Source: Medicago truncatula
Lineage: Eukaryota > Streptophyta > Magnoliopsida > Fabales > Fabaceae
Direction: 5' to 3'
Assembly: GCF_003473485.1 (NCBI RefSeq)
Contig: NC_053044.1
Coordinates: forward strand, 53,980,091-54,044,090
DNA: 64,000 nucleotides
The notes beneath the pieces were generated by a model that was not told where the DNA came from, searched no databases, and worked only from the letters and a program-made list of their open reading frames with translations. Shown here in pieces: positions 12,901 to 23,578 of this stretch. The translations under genes were made by a program, and so were the position numbers. The first letter of the stretch is position 1. Each line of letters opens with the position of its first letter.

Positions 12901-13043
12901 AAATAGATGGAAAATAGAGAAAAAGAAAAGAGAGAGCCACATGGTGAAAGTTTAGAAAATTAGTTAGAAAGCGGGGCATTGGTGAGATGCCATGTAAGCA
13001 AAGTGTATCTTAGAATACATGTATATAATAATAATATAGAGAT
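9927..13043 (+). mobile_element. Helitron-like non-autonomous element, copy 1
   Basis: It begins ACTAGGTATATAACCCGTGC followed by gttgcac, a terminal style seen in plant Helitrons, and its first 1.1 kb is repeated almost base for base at 61951-63190. The inner segment 10081-10480 looks like captured sequence: it is the least AT-rich part and resembles the 3' region of a LINE (cttgtacaattttct then aataaaat). The 3' border is uncertain; I place it near the tail atataataataatatagag at about 13043. No Rep/helicase coding is present. Helitron assignment is inference, because no clean CTRR end was proven. Confidence 0.55.
11399..12010. repeat. imperfect tandem duplication of about 300 bp
   Basis: Segments 11399-11690 and 11697-12010 align along their whole length. 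Both contain tctacattcaacctta, atttacaccttaat, acaaataagtctt, ctcaaatttaccatgttgtt and agaagatcaagagcatttca in the same order. It lies in the 3' part of the Helitron-like element; the second copy at 61951 does not extend that far. Confidence 0.85.
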
Positions 13044-13797
13044 TTTCTTCCAATTACGCTTCATCTAGCTATTGTGAACCGTTATCACAATATTTAATAT
13101 AGTAAACCCATTTGCAACCAATAGGTACACCTTACCATCAAGAAAATCAATCAAAATCCATGTAGTATTGTCTTCAAGAGCCTTAAAATCAATGTTCATA
13201 TCTTTTAACCCAGTCTCTGGATTTAGAAGTTTGAGTTTAGGATGTAGGTCCAGATAAATGTGAAAGTACTAGCAATAGAAAATGAGAGTAATGTTAAAAG
13301 TACTATTTACTTAAAATATCGATGACAGTAGCGTTTATCCAAACAATATTATTATATCTAAAAATGGATAACCATTATTGGGCAACATGCACAAGATGTC
13401 ATGGAGGGAAGAAAGAAGTTGTGAACGTAAACGCCTCTACTAATGTAATGGCAACTCCTCATGGACAAAAGTAAAGTCATAATCTTAGCAACTAGAGAGG
13501 AAAAAAAATGCATTGGCAAATCAAAGAATGTGAGAGTGTGTGTGAAGAGTGAACGCACTCCTTGCCAATTGCAAGCTAGTGTTGGGTCTGTGTTGGCCAA
13601 TGGGTCCCTCTCCCTTATCTCCTTTAATTTTCTTCTCTCAAGTATTACTATTACTTACTAGTAGATATATCATATTACAATGCGCCTTGTCAGGATCGCA
13701 CTCATCATGACCATAGTTTTGGTTTTGAATAATGTTTACACTTTAGACCAATGATAACATACAACATACTCTTTCTTTCAAAAATCGTTAACACATA
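13044..13797. other. intergenic, no gene seen
   Basis: Short frames on both strands near 13358-13661 overlap each other and show no domain. Nothing else identified. Confidence 0.35.
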
Positions 13798-14416
13798 CTA
13801 CCTCCGTCCAGGGCCGTCTTAACAAATTCATAGATCCGATTTTAATTTTATAAGGGATGCAAAAAAAAAAAATCTGGGCCCCAAAAAAATAAATAAGTTA
13901 TTTAAAAAAAAACATACTTTGGTGGGTCTTGAACACATGACCTCACACTCAACAAAAAACAGCCATGCCACTAAAGCAAGTTGTATAAATTGAATAACTT
14001 TGCTTTTAATAGATATATAATCATTATTTTCGTATCTTACATATAAAAAAAAAATATTTTGGACCCCAAAAAATTGGAAGCCCGGTGTCGTCGCCCAGCC
14101 TCGACGGGCTATGGGCCGGCCCTGCCTCCGTCCCTAATTATAGGGTCCTTTTGAAAAAATAACGAGAATTAAGATAGTGGATATTTGTATTAAATATGTT
14201 TGTAATTATTATTGTTTTTACAATTTTATCCTTTAAGGGGGAGGGTTGGTTTATGTTTTCAATATGTTATTTATTGTTGATTGAAGAAAAAGATGTATAA
14301 TAAATAAGGACATGTATGTAAAGAAATAATTAATGTAGTTGAAAATAGCAAAGAGGTATTATAAAAAGGGACAAAAAAAATTCTCAAAAGGATCTTATAA
14401 TTAGGGACGGAGGTAG
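13798..14416. mobile_element. Stowaway-type MITE (interrupted)
   Basis: Terminal inverted repeats CTACCTCCGTCCCTAATTAT (left end, split by the insertion described next) and the same sequence reversed at the right end (to 14416), with a TA on each side (13796-13797 and 14417-14418). Without the insertion and its duplicated 8 bp it would be 295 bp. The cctccgtccctaatta terminus is the hallmark of plant Stowaway elements. Confidence 0.88.
13809..14124. mobile_element. hAT-type MITE inserted in the Stowaway terminal repeat
   Basis: Ends CAGGGCCGTC and GGCCGGCCCTG form a short imperfect inverted repeat. The element is bracketed by a perfect 8-bp duplication, CCTCCGTC, at 13801-13808 and 14125-14132. 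The duplicated bases belong to the host Stowaway terminus, so the order of events is clear: Stowaway first, hAT second. 316 bp, no coding. Confidence 0.9.
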
Positions 14417-14418
14417 TA

Positions 14419-15543
14419 CTTTTTAATGCCCTCAATATTTTTTACTTGAAAGTGTATACAGGTTTCACCAAAATATATGAATCTAATACAAATTTGATGG
14501 ACCAACATGAATTTAAATTAATAAAAGAGTGTATTGCAAAATGTGTTTAATAAATGTATAAGTGTTATTTTGATTTCAGAGACTTACTTATCAGAATTAT
14601 GGCATACCTCAAAATAAGATTAAAAGAGTGTTAAGATGTGTACATATGAATTACTAAAATTATCATGTCGACAACGAGAGTTAAATTCATGGTTTTACGG
14701 GGTATCAATTAACCCTTTATTAACTGAATAATATTTTTTAAGGGACTGGACAAACTTTTGTTGACATCATTTCCCCCCTTAATTAAAGTGTTTTTTTGTT
14801 GTTTAAAAAACTTAATTTTACAAAGAGTATTTTTAAAAACTTAATTAAAGTATTTTGCAAAGTGTGTGTGGGGACAAAAAAACAAACAATGTCTAGCTAA
14901 AATTCTCTCTTTTTTGTTTTCCACAAATTCTTTTCATTTAAAATAATTTTATCTAAGATGTGTTAAACAGTGGATATGTTTTATTCTAAATTTGAACATT
15001 GATTCACCACGGTATAAAAATCTAATTCCTCAGACTCAATCATCGTTCGCAATCTAACTCTTTATGTTAGGCCCAACCCTCATTCGTAAAAGCATATTAT
15101 TTGACTCCACTCATAAACACGAGAAGAAGAAGAAGAAAAAAACTATTAATAATTATCAATAATATATATATGAATTTTAGAGGTTGGGTTGTTCAACTGA
15201 TTTGAGTTAAGGAATAACGATGCTATTTTTTGTTCAGTGAATATTCATACCATTTTGGATATTCATCCTCAAATAGCATCCTTCCCTGATTTTATTTTGG
15301 ATAGGATGCTATTTTTTGTTGCCTAAAACCGATCCATACCATAATGTGGACACTCCTGGATATTGTCATATAGTTAAACTTGCAATTATTTTTCGTAAAC
15401 CAAGTATCCTCTGCTTGGAACTGCGGGCACTAATCCCGAGAGTCTTGTAGAATTTATTGGCAGCAAACTCTCTCTAAGAGTTTCAACGTTGTTGCATGTC
15501 CAAGACTGAATTCGAACACATGACATTAGTTAAGTTAGAAGAG
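14419..15543. other. intergenic, no gene seen
   Basis: AT-rich. From about 15420 there is a moderately structured stretch with a tRNA B-box-like phrase (attcgaacacatgac, near 15509) that continues at 15925 beyond the retroposon insertion. Confidence 0.35.
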
Positions 15544-15558
15544 ACTCGCGTTATTTCA

Positions 15559-15909
15559 GTTTTTTTTTTTTTGAAACATCAAATTTTATTAAACAATTTG
15601 ATCCCTGCTCAAGACGAACAGAGACTGGTGAAACTGAGAATACAAACAAAAGGTGTCGTATATAGGCGGAACACCCGAAAATAAACACCCTAAAAACACC
15701 CATGAGGACCACACCCAACAAAATACACCTCACCATCTAAAACAGACTCCTTCACGATACCACCACTGTAAAAACGATATCTAACGATCCATCGTCACTA
15801 CTCACCTCCAAAGAAAAACACCCCTAAAAAATAAATTCCTCGTCCTGAACACCAAAGCTGAGCCACAATCAAAAACTCCTAACCAAAAGACCATTCAGCT
15901 TCCACCGCA
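15559..15909 (-). mobile_element. retroposed 3' end (truncated LINE or similar), minus strand
   Basis: A run of T at 15560-15572 is the poly-A tail of a minus-strand insertion. Just before it comes aataaaatttgatgtttc (as read on the minus strand), a polyadenylation-like end. A 15-bp target duplication flanks it: ACTCGCGTTATTTCA at 15544-15558 and ACTCTCGTTACTTCA at 15910-15924, 13 of 15 identical. Tail plus long duplication is the signature of target-primed reverse transcription. No domain can be read in its 350 bp. Confidence 0.75.
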
Positions 15910-15924
15910 ACTCTCGTTACTTCA

Positions 15925-16571
15925 TCTAAGCGCTCTTGAGTAAACTTGTAATTTTTAAAATAAAAAAATACGTGCAATTTTTATTTCTAATTAAATTTTA
16001 AAATCTAGAACCATTAATGGATAGAAATGTTAGTAATATTTCTTAAAAACAAAGAAATGTTAGTAATATTCTATTTTTTAAAAAAGATATTCACTGAACA
16101 TGAATATTCTCATCCCTACACACAAGTGGTCTGTTATCATATATTGTCTCCAAAATGCCCTAGATGATTTTATGCATGGCTTTAACACATTTTAATAATT
16201 ACGTTTCAAATCACATGCATTATTCCATATAGATTTCAATGATAGTTACAATTTTACTCCTTAATTATGTTTTGAAATTTATTATGGAATAAATTCCCAA
16301 GGAATAAAAAAGATAGTATAAATATCGGTTTTCCTAAGATCCTCTTAAAAAGTTGTGTCTGGTTGTGTAAAAAAAAAGATATGTCAACATAATTCGGTAT
16401 ATGTTATTATCAATCCTGTCAAAAAATAATATTATTATCAATTGATTATCTTAAAAAATAAATACTTCATAGCCCGTCACATTTTATAAATTCATTTTGA
16501 TATTTTCACATAAAATAGAAAATAGGTTTTTTCAAAATAAAAAAATGGTTAAATATGTTTTTGGTACCTAT
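15925..16571. other. intergenic, no gene seen
   Basis: AT-rich, no coding signal. The end (about 16548-16571, ttaaatatgtttttggtacc) resembles the terminus of the Mutator-like family at 59778 and is interrupted by the next retroposon. Confidence 0.35.
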
Positions 16572-16579
16572 ATTATTTT

Positions 16580-17100
16580 CCTTTCTCTCTTGTGAGCCGT
16601 CACACAAACCCTAGTTTCTTCTCCTTCATCCACCAAAGATGGGTGATTTAGGGTCAATTTTTGACCCAAAATCACCCCTCTAACTCGTTTTTCTATTTCC
16701 CTTTTATTGAAATAAGTGATTTCACATCTATTTCGTTTTTTATTTTTTGATTTCGTCGTCAAGACGTTGGTTGTTCGTCGTCTTTGTGCGACGTTGTTTG
16801 TTTTTCTTGTTTCTCTCAGGTATTTGATCGCTTCAGATTGTCAGATCAGCTTCGATCCAGTGCAGATTCAATCAATGATTTTGGCGTCATCCACGTTGCA
16901 GATCTGGAAACATGGTTATTCCGGAGATTTAAATATAGTCATATGTGTAGGCATTTGTACTTTGTCGTTTTATGCTATTAACATGGATGTTGTGAGTCTG
17001 TTCACAGATTCATCATTTTTATTTTTAGCGAATTTGCATTATATCGATGTACTCTTTCAATTTGAATGAATGAATATCTTTTATTTTGTCAAAAAAAAAA
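16580..17100 (+). mobile_element. poly-A retroposon (SINE/LINE-like), plus strand
   Basis: A 521-bp insertion ends in an A tail at 17091-17100 and is flanked by ATTATTTT at 16572-16579 and 17101-17108. The outside sequence rejoins into a repeat terminus (tttttggtacctat then ttgatccctataaaa), so the insertion is younger than that repeat. It starts with a pyrimidine-rich leader containing aaaccctag. Its longest frame (16716-17069) has no recognised domain. It could be a 5'-intact LINE derivative or a processed transcript. Confidence 0.62.
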
Positions 17101-17108
17101 ATTATTTT

Positions 17109-18070
17109 TGATCCCTATAAAATTTTCAAATTTCAAGTTTTACTCCCTATAAGAAGAAAATCTCTAATTCATTTAAGATAATTAATTAATTACAATGGTT
17201 GATATTTCATCTATTTCATATAAAATTAATCAAATAAGAGTGAATAGTTATTTTTGTTTTTAAAATTGTAACGAGTAAACACAATTCTTAATGTATCGAA
17301 ATTTCAAAATAATCTCTGATTATATATATGTACTATGTTTGTCAAAATAGTATTTGACGTTAAAATGTTATAATAGTACTATCATATATCAGTTTTTTAA
17401 AATACATATTTATTGTCATTTCAGACTCCATAAAAAATTAGTTATTGTAAATATTGAAAAATTATATTAACGTCGGCGACTATGAAAACAAACGAGTGAT
17501 TAAATAAAAGATTTTGTTAACTTGAAGCATAATTAAATGTTGTACATAATTATCTACCAAAAAAAAAAAATGTTGTACATAATTATCACCCAATAAACAA
17601 TCCTTTATTTAATCACTCATTAGTGCATACAATGCAACTCACAATTATTTGTAGGAGTGATAATCTATATTGCATCTGAAAAATTAAGTTCAAATTCATA
17701 ACATTTCATTATTTTCCCCATAGCAATGAATAGCCAAGTCTGAACACGTGATAACTTCTTCAAATCATTCTTTTTCTATAATAATCTTGAAATCAGCAGG
17801 TAGAGAATAGAGATAAGTAGCAAACTGTTTTTAACTTCACGCTTGAAAAAAAAAACTAAAATAAAGACATGAATGGGGAATATGGACAAAAGTGGCCCCC
17901 ACGTGTAGTATTATAACATAAGCTCATATGAAGTTTGTTTTTTTGAATAAACTTTTTAATTAATAAAGTTTGTAATTTAGCAAAAAAAAAGTAAGGGTCT
18001 TTCTTTTTTCACTGTGATATAGACTGAATCGAGATTCGAAACAAGTCCACATTCATTCTTTCTTGATGTG
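17109..18070. other. upstream region of the DUF599 gene
   Basis: AT-rich, no coding. A short direct repeat, aatgttgtacataattatc, occurs near 17536 and 17570, split by an A run. Confidence 0.4.
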
Positions 18071-18079
18071 TATATAAAC
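18071..18079 (+). promoter_or_regulatory. TATA box candidate of the DUF599 gene
   Basis: TATATAAAC sits about 125 bases before the start codon with no upstream ATG-led frame of note between. Distance is reasonable for a TATA box plus a short leader. Inference from sequence only. Confidence 0.55.
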
Positions 18080-18201
18080 CGAGCTTGGCACTACCAAATT
18101 ATTGGAATATCAAAGTTCCACTGAGATTGCCTACTATATAGTGCAATCAAGCATAACCTTAAGATAAGGATATTATCTAATTAACTATTTCACGTAGAGA
18201 T

Positions 18202-21200
18202 ATGGAATGGAAGAAATGTTATTTGGATGTGATATTAGTGCCATTAGCAATTCTATTAAGCATTGGTTACCATGTTTGGCTGTGGTACAATGTTCGAACT
18301 CATCCTCATACAACTATCATTGCCATCAATGCCAGTGGCAGACGGAACTGGGTTGCTGCCATGATGAAGGTACGTACCTACACACAAATGATATATCTTA
18401 AAGTTCTACTCATGAGTAAATTAGTAATAACTCATCTTAAGTTTAATTAATATATCGAACACTAATTGTTAAAGTTTTTTTTTTTTTTCTTTAAAGTTAC
18501 TCAAGAAGAATTGTGGATAATTTATCAAATAATCAATAAAAATTAGCCATTTAAACAAATTTGCAAGTGAAGTAAAAATTATTTGTTAATACCACATTTT
18601 TTTTAGAGAGATTTGTCAATGTCACTTGCAAATTTACCCATGTAACTATTACGGATTTTTTTTTATTTTGAAAGAACTATTTCTTATGGATTGTTGGGTA
18701 AGTTATCCACAATTTCAATATTTTTAGTATTACAGGCTAATTCCAGCACCTAAGGAACCTTATCTTTCTGTGTCAAGTATATCGTTGGATATCAGCAACA
18801 TCATGTTGCAATTTTATCATAACATTGAGTTATTTTCTCAATATTTTGCAAGTTTAGTTTTCTTAAAATTTCTATTTATTTTTTCTACTAGATGAGTTGC
18901 CATTTGAGATCATTAGATCGTGATTTGAAGATTCAAGGTTTAAAGTTGGTATTTTAGTTTAAAAAAAAAAACAAAACTTATTTTCAGTTTCTTATCTCAA
19001 CCGAACGATGACAAATCGTCTAACTGCATGACTGCTTGCTCAGATAGTCGATTAAAAAGTAGGAATGTCTATTTTATTCTATCTATTTTAGAGTTAGTAT
19101 GTTTGAACACCTTAACTTTTTGAACATCCATTCAACATTATATTTTTTTTTCTCAAATCATCTATTTACATTAACATCATCAACATTACATCAAAATTTA
19201 AATGTTTAACTTTTAAAATTAAATATAAAAAAATGTTAAATACAATTTTTTTTTCTTTCGCAAATTGTGTTTTCAAAAATGAGAAATAATTGTTTTTTTT
19301 ATGGATTTTCTTAAATAGAAATAAAAACAAAAATATGCAACAGACGATAGAAACCGACATGATTGTCCACTAGCTATAGAGTACTTAGGTTCTAGTTGTA
19401 GGCATTCACTCTTGTTCTATGAAGCCCCGATATCCGACACGATACCGATACAATACGATACTGATACGGCGATACGGATAAATTTGCAAAATTTCCGATA
19501 CGATACGGCTGGGATACATTTAAAATTAAATATATAAATGCACAATATATAAACATTACTAAAATTGATGATAAATTACCATTCAAATTACTCAAAATGA
19601 GCAAACAAGTGACATTTACATATCTTAAGTTAAGTACTGTTATAAATGGACATCATTAGTACTATCCAAAAAAATCATCATCAGCACTACCCAAAAAGGA
19701 CATAGTTTAGCTATTCATAAAGAACATCATAGTCCAACATTCACTCCTTAAGAGGAAACACGGACTGTATCAGTCTCCTCTCCTCTGTTTCCATCATCAA
19801 AGAACATTGTAGCCTCCAACTTCGGTTCATCTAAAGATAACTCAGCTAATTCAATTCCAACAACATCAAGCGGGTCATGCGCATAAACCAAATCTTCAAC
19901 CCCTTTTTGGATCCATTTTATTTCTTTTGAAATAATGAATAAAAGAGTAAGTACTCCAATTTTTTTCAAAACATGATGAAGAACATACCTGAACTCCCAG
20001 CAATTTTCAATAAGTGAAATCTTGCTCTAGAGTATGAACTCCTCACCTCTTTTTGACAAAAGTTGCACCTCCAAAGCTTGTTTCCATCTGCAGAATCATT
20101 ATTCTGCACCACAGTGACAGTGACAAATCTCCATAGTGGTTTACTATCATCTTGGGGGTTCTTTTGAAGCAAACGAACTAGTAACACTTTCTTCAATTGA
20201 AGACATAACTATTAACAAAAGAAACAATAATAAAACATTAACAAGAGGTTGGTAGTATAAATAAAAAGAAAAAATAAATCTAGGGTTTATTGTTTACATA
20301 TGCTAAAAACAATCATTAATACAAACAATCTTATTAAGAAGAAAGTAAACATTTTTTGTGAAACAAAAGAGAAGATTAAAGAGAAAAGAAGATATTCAAA
20401 GGAGAAGAACAAAACATTAGAGAGAATGGAAATAAATAGAAAATAGAGCAGTAGAGAGAAGAGAATCAAAATAGAGAACCTCAAAATGTTGATGGAGGTT
20501 TTGTTGTTGATGTTGAGATGGAGCAATCGGCAGGTTAGAAGGACTGGAGGAGAATCGCTGACGGTGAGAAACTCAAAATGGATTCCATTCCAATTCCATA
20601 TTTTTTAAAATGAGAGAGAGCGCGCGCTGCACTTCCACTTATTTATATTATATTTATTTCTTATTGCTTATTTTATTATTATTCTTCTTATAAAATGAAG
20701 TGGGTTAAGTAAAAGCTAAAATAATAATAAAAAATATTGTCCACGTATCGAATGAAGTATCGGTTAGTTTAGCTGTATCAGGTGTATAAGTTAGCCGTAT
20801 CCGATACGTATCGGTAATTTAAATATTTTTTAAAAAAAGTTAATTACGCGATACTTCTCTGATACGCGCATCGGGATATATCGGGACGCATCGGTATCGG
20901 ATACGATTCTTCGTGATTTTTAGAATATCGGGGCTCCATGCATACAACTACCATCACAAAGCTTAGGAATTGTTTGATGCCACAATCACCACTGCACAAA
21001 AACTTGCAACTTTACTCTTTGCCTTTAAGGTCGGCTTAAGAATAAAATCACCAAAGTAATCGTCTTAAACTTCTAAATATAAAATAAAAGGGTCATGTTA
21101 ACTTATGCCTTTAAAGCACATGTTAAATATTAATTTCATTCTATTAATGGTAAAAATTTATTGAAAAAAAATGATTAATAAACAATTTGAGTAATAAATT

Positions 21201-23010
21201 AACACAATTTCCAATACATAATTTTTGTTAATAGAATTCTTAACATATTCCAAAGGCACAAGTTAACATTTTTCAAAACAAAATTAATAAAAACATCTCA
21301 TATTCTTGAAATAAAATCATAGGCATGGGATACATATCATCAGTGTAGATTCTCCACACGCATTTTGATTTTTGCGTGATGAATACTTTTGGCATTACGT
21401 ACTATTTATTTCCGTTGAATTTGTAGCACCCTTAACTTTTTACAAATCTATCATATCACATCATGTACCAAAAACATAATTTATCATATTCCGAACATGA
21501 CTTTTCATAATCACGTCAATGCAAATACACCCTCCGTCCATATATCTAAGGGTAACACTGGGATGACATAGAGTTGAGTGATAATGATGACATTGACCAA
21601 TCATAATGTCACAATGTTTGTGTTTCTCTCTCTTTCACAAGCATCGTAACATTGTGATTGACTAATATCACCAATGTCACTCAACTCTATGTCACCCAAG
21701 TGTTATCTTATATCTAAGCACCCATTTGACTTTATTTTTGTCCTTAAATCTAAACCCTTTTTCAAATTACAAGATGCATTTATTATTTTTTTCCTAAACA
21801 TACCCCTAATTAAAACTACTAACTTGTCTTGAAATTTCAAAAGTCAAATTTAATACACATACAAACAAAGGACAATTTGGTAATATTAACACACAAAATA
21901 TACATATTAATTACCCCGAGAGCTTTTCTTAAGAAATGTGAAAAAAGAAAAGGGTGCTTACATTAAGGGACAGAGGGAGTATGTCCTTGTGATCGACCAA
22001 ACGGACCTACCTTATATTCCATCAAGATCAGGGTCTCAAAATGGGGACAACATGTCTACTCCGGTTCGCCTCATCCTCGATCCATCTGTAATATTGTTCA
22101 TTCTTTTTAATGACAAACGTTAATGATTGGATTGGTTGTTAGAATAATTTGTTCTCCTTTATTTGGATTTAAATGAGGATCTCCAACTTTTTTATCGCTT
22201 AAACTCAAACTTGTTGAGTTACCCAACCTCTAAAATAATGTCAATTAATAAAGCAAGTTGAATTAGTAAATTGGATTAAATGCACATTTGGTGTCAGATA
22301 GGGTTTGGGAGCATTTATGTTAAACCATCGTCATTTTGTAAAAGTTTATTTTTAGCAAGATTTGAGAAAGTTAGAGTATCTAGCTTTTGTAAAATCACGG
22401 TAGCTCATCGTAGTATTGACATAGTAACAGTAATATCAATAATAATGTAATAATAATACAAAAGTACTGATGAATATTTTTGCAGGACAACGAGAAGAAA
22501 AATATACTTGCTGTACAAACATTGAGAAACACAATCATGGGTGCAACACTAATGGCAACAACTTCTATTCTTCTCTGTTCAGGCTTAGCAGCAATCATAA
22601 GCAGTACCTACAGTGTCAAGAAGCCCCTCAACGACTCAGTTTATGGAGCCCATGGAGAGTTCATGGAAGCTCTGAAATATGTGACTCTTCTCACTATCTT
22701 CTTATTTTCCTTCTTCTGTCACTCATTATCCATTAGATTTATCAACCAAGTCAACATTCTAATTAACACCCCACAGGATTCAATGTCTTTGGTGACCCCA
22801 TCATATGTTAGTGAGTTATTGGAGAGAGGCTTCACTTTAAACACTGTTGGAAACAGACTCTTCTATTCAGCACTTCCATTGTTGTTGTGGATCTTTGGCC
22901 CTGTTTTGGTCTTCCTTTGTTCTCTCACTATGGTTCCTTTGCTTTATAACCTTGACTTTGTCATCACTAAGGGAAAGATGGACCCAAATCAGAACACGGA
23001 TTTTGTTTGA
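18202..23010 (+). CDS. DUF599 family membrane protein, 2 exons
   Basis: Exon 1 is 18202-18369 (56 codons, donor GTACGTACC). Exon 2 is 22486-23010 (acceptor tttttgcag), phase 0, 230 residues in all, usual for the family. The opening MEWKKCYLDVILVPLA and the middle KNILAVQTLRNTIMGATLMA, then SSTYSVKKPLND and FCHSLSIRFINQVNILINTP, are the family's signature stretches. Hydrophobic segments lie at about residues 8-28, 72-95, 120-139 and 183-210, so a four-pass membrane protein is expected. The biochemical function of the family is not known to me. The 4116-bp intron holds a MITE, a dead hAT transposon and a nested MITE pair; splice sites and reading frame remain intact, so the gene is probably functional. 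Confidence 0.92.
18507..18722. repeat. MITE-like fold-back in the DUF599 intron
   Basis: The left end (agaattgtggataatttatc) and the right end (gtaagttatccacaatttc) are inverted copies. Inner arms also match (caaatttgcaagtga against tcacttgcaaattt). No coding. The same terminal style appears at 49222-49488 in the bZIP intron. Confidence 0.6.
19391..20955 (-). mobile_element. deleted hAT-family DNA transposon in the DUF599 intron
   Basis: The outer ends match in inverted orientation: gaagccccgatatcc near 19421 and gaatatcggggctcc ending near 20937, with an outer agttgtaggcat / atgcatacaact pair. Inside each end lies a dense array of cgatac/gtatcg motifs, the subterminal repeats typical of hAT elements. 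The minus-strand interior encodes remnants of a transposase (next entry). I could not find a convincing 8-bp target duplication, so the exact borders are approximate. Confidence 0.72.
19748..20196 (-). pseudogene. hAT transposase remnant with BED zinc finger
   Basis: The minus-strand frame 20196-19966 reads KPLWRFVTVTVV, then LWRCNFCQKEVRSSYSRARF and HLLKIAG. This is the BED-finger layout of plant hAT transposases (aromatic W, then C-x2-C, then H) and it ends in a plausible splice donor (ttcag then gtatgttc). The second frame, 19969-19748, reads ELAELSLDEPKLEA with an acidic end, like a transposase C terminus. The catalytic core and dimerisation region between them are missing, so this is an internal-deletion derivative. 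It could only move with enzyme from elsewhere. Confidence 0.78.
21528..21979. mobile_element. Stowaway-like MITE in the DUF599 intron (interrupted)
   Basis: The left end caccctccgtcc...ctaagcaccc pairs with the right end gggtgcttacattaaggg then acagagggag. TA flanks both sides (21526-21527 and 21980-21981). The left arm is split by the element described next. Confidence 0.75.
21551..21709. mobile_element. Mutator-like hairpin MITE nested in the Stowaway-like MITE
   Basis: 159 bp, flanked by a perfect 9-bp duplication ATATCTAAG (21542-21550 and 21710-21718). The arms are long: ggatgacatagagttgagtg against cactcaactctatgtcaccc, with a cctaacact-like tip, so the element is almost a single hairpin around gtgtttctctctctttcac. 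A related copy lies at 46822-46956. Confidence 0.88.
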
Positions 23011-23424
23011 GTTTATACTTTTATGTCTGTTTCTGTCCAAAAATAATAACTTTTAAGTAAGAATTAATTGTAGTTGGTCTTTATTTCAATGATCAGAAGT
23101 GTATGTTCAATAACGAGGATTGTGTTTCATTAACAAATATGCCAAGGATTGTGTGTGATAGCAAGTTTGATTTAATTCAAGTTTTGCTCTCTTTGCAATT
23201 TTTATAATTTCTTTTTCTTACTTTGTAATTTTGATGATCTTTCCATATTTTAATTTACACAAGTCAAAAAAATATTTTAATTTCGATAATTTTCCGTAAG
23301 AGAAACGTTATAGACACTTCAATAATAATAATAATATGATGGTAGCCCCGTAGCGCGAAAATCACATTACACATACACTTCTGTAACGGTTCTACAAATT
23401 GAAGCACAACAACACTCTCTATGT
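23011..23424. other. 3' flank of the DUF599 gene
   Basis: Presumed 3' untranslated region followed by AT-rich DNA with short AAT repeats. Nothing else seen. Confidence 0.4.
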
Positions 23425-23578
23425 TTTTAGTATATTTTTTTTAGTAGCTTAGTGGCTAGAGCTCACACAATTAAACGTGAAGAACTGGATGTCCGGGGTT
23501 CGAACTTCGACCCTTGCATAAATTATGCAATGTTCCTACCAACTGAGCTAAGCTTAGCTCACAGGGACATATATTTCT
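23425..23578 (-). repeat. tRNA-like SINE copy, minus strand
   Basis: Read on the minus strand: an A-box-like tagctcagttggtag, a palindromic cataatttatg stretch, a B-box-like gttcgaacccc, then a 3' end agccactaagctactaaaaa with an A tail (the T run at about 23436-23444). This is the order of RNA polymerase III promoter boxes in tRNA-derived SINEs. Relatives lie at 33625-33757, 39318-39405 and 56990-57090. No functional tRNA fold is claimed. Confidence 0.65.

Noticed and set aside
13358..13661. Opposing 80- and 66-codon frames
   Set aside because: No domain, no splice logic, and AT/GT-rich composition like the surroundings.
23430..23575. Possible tRNA gene
   Set aside because: A- and B-box-like stretches are present but spacing and arms do not make a cloverleaf, and an A tail follows; SINE-like instead.
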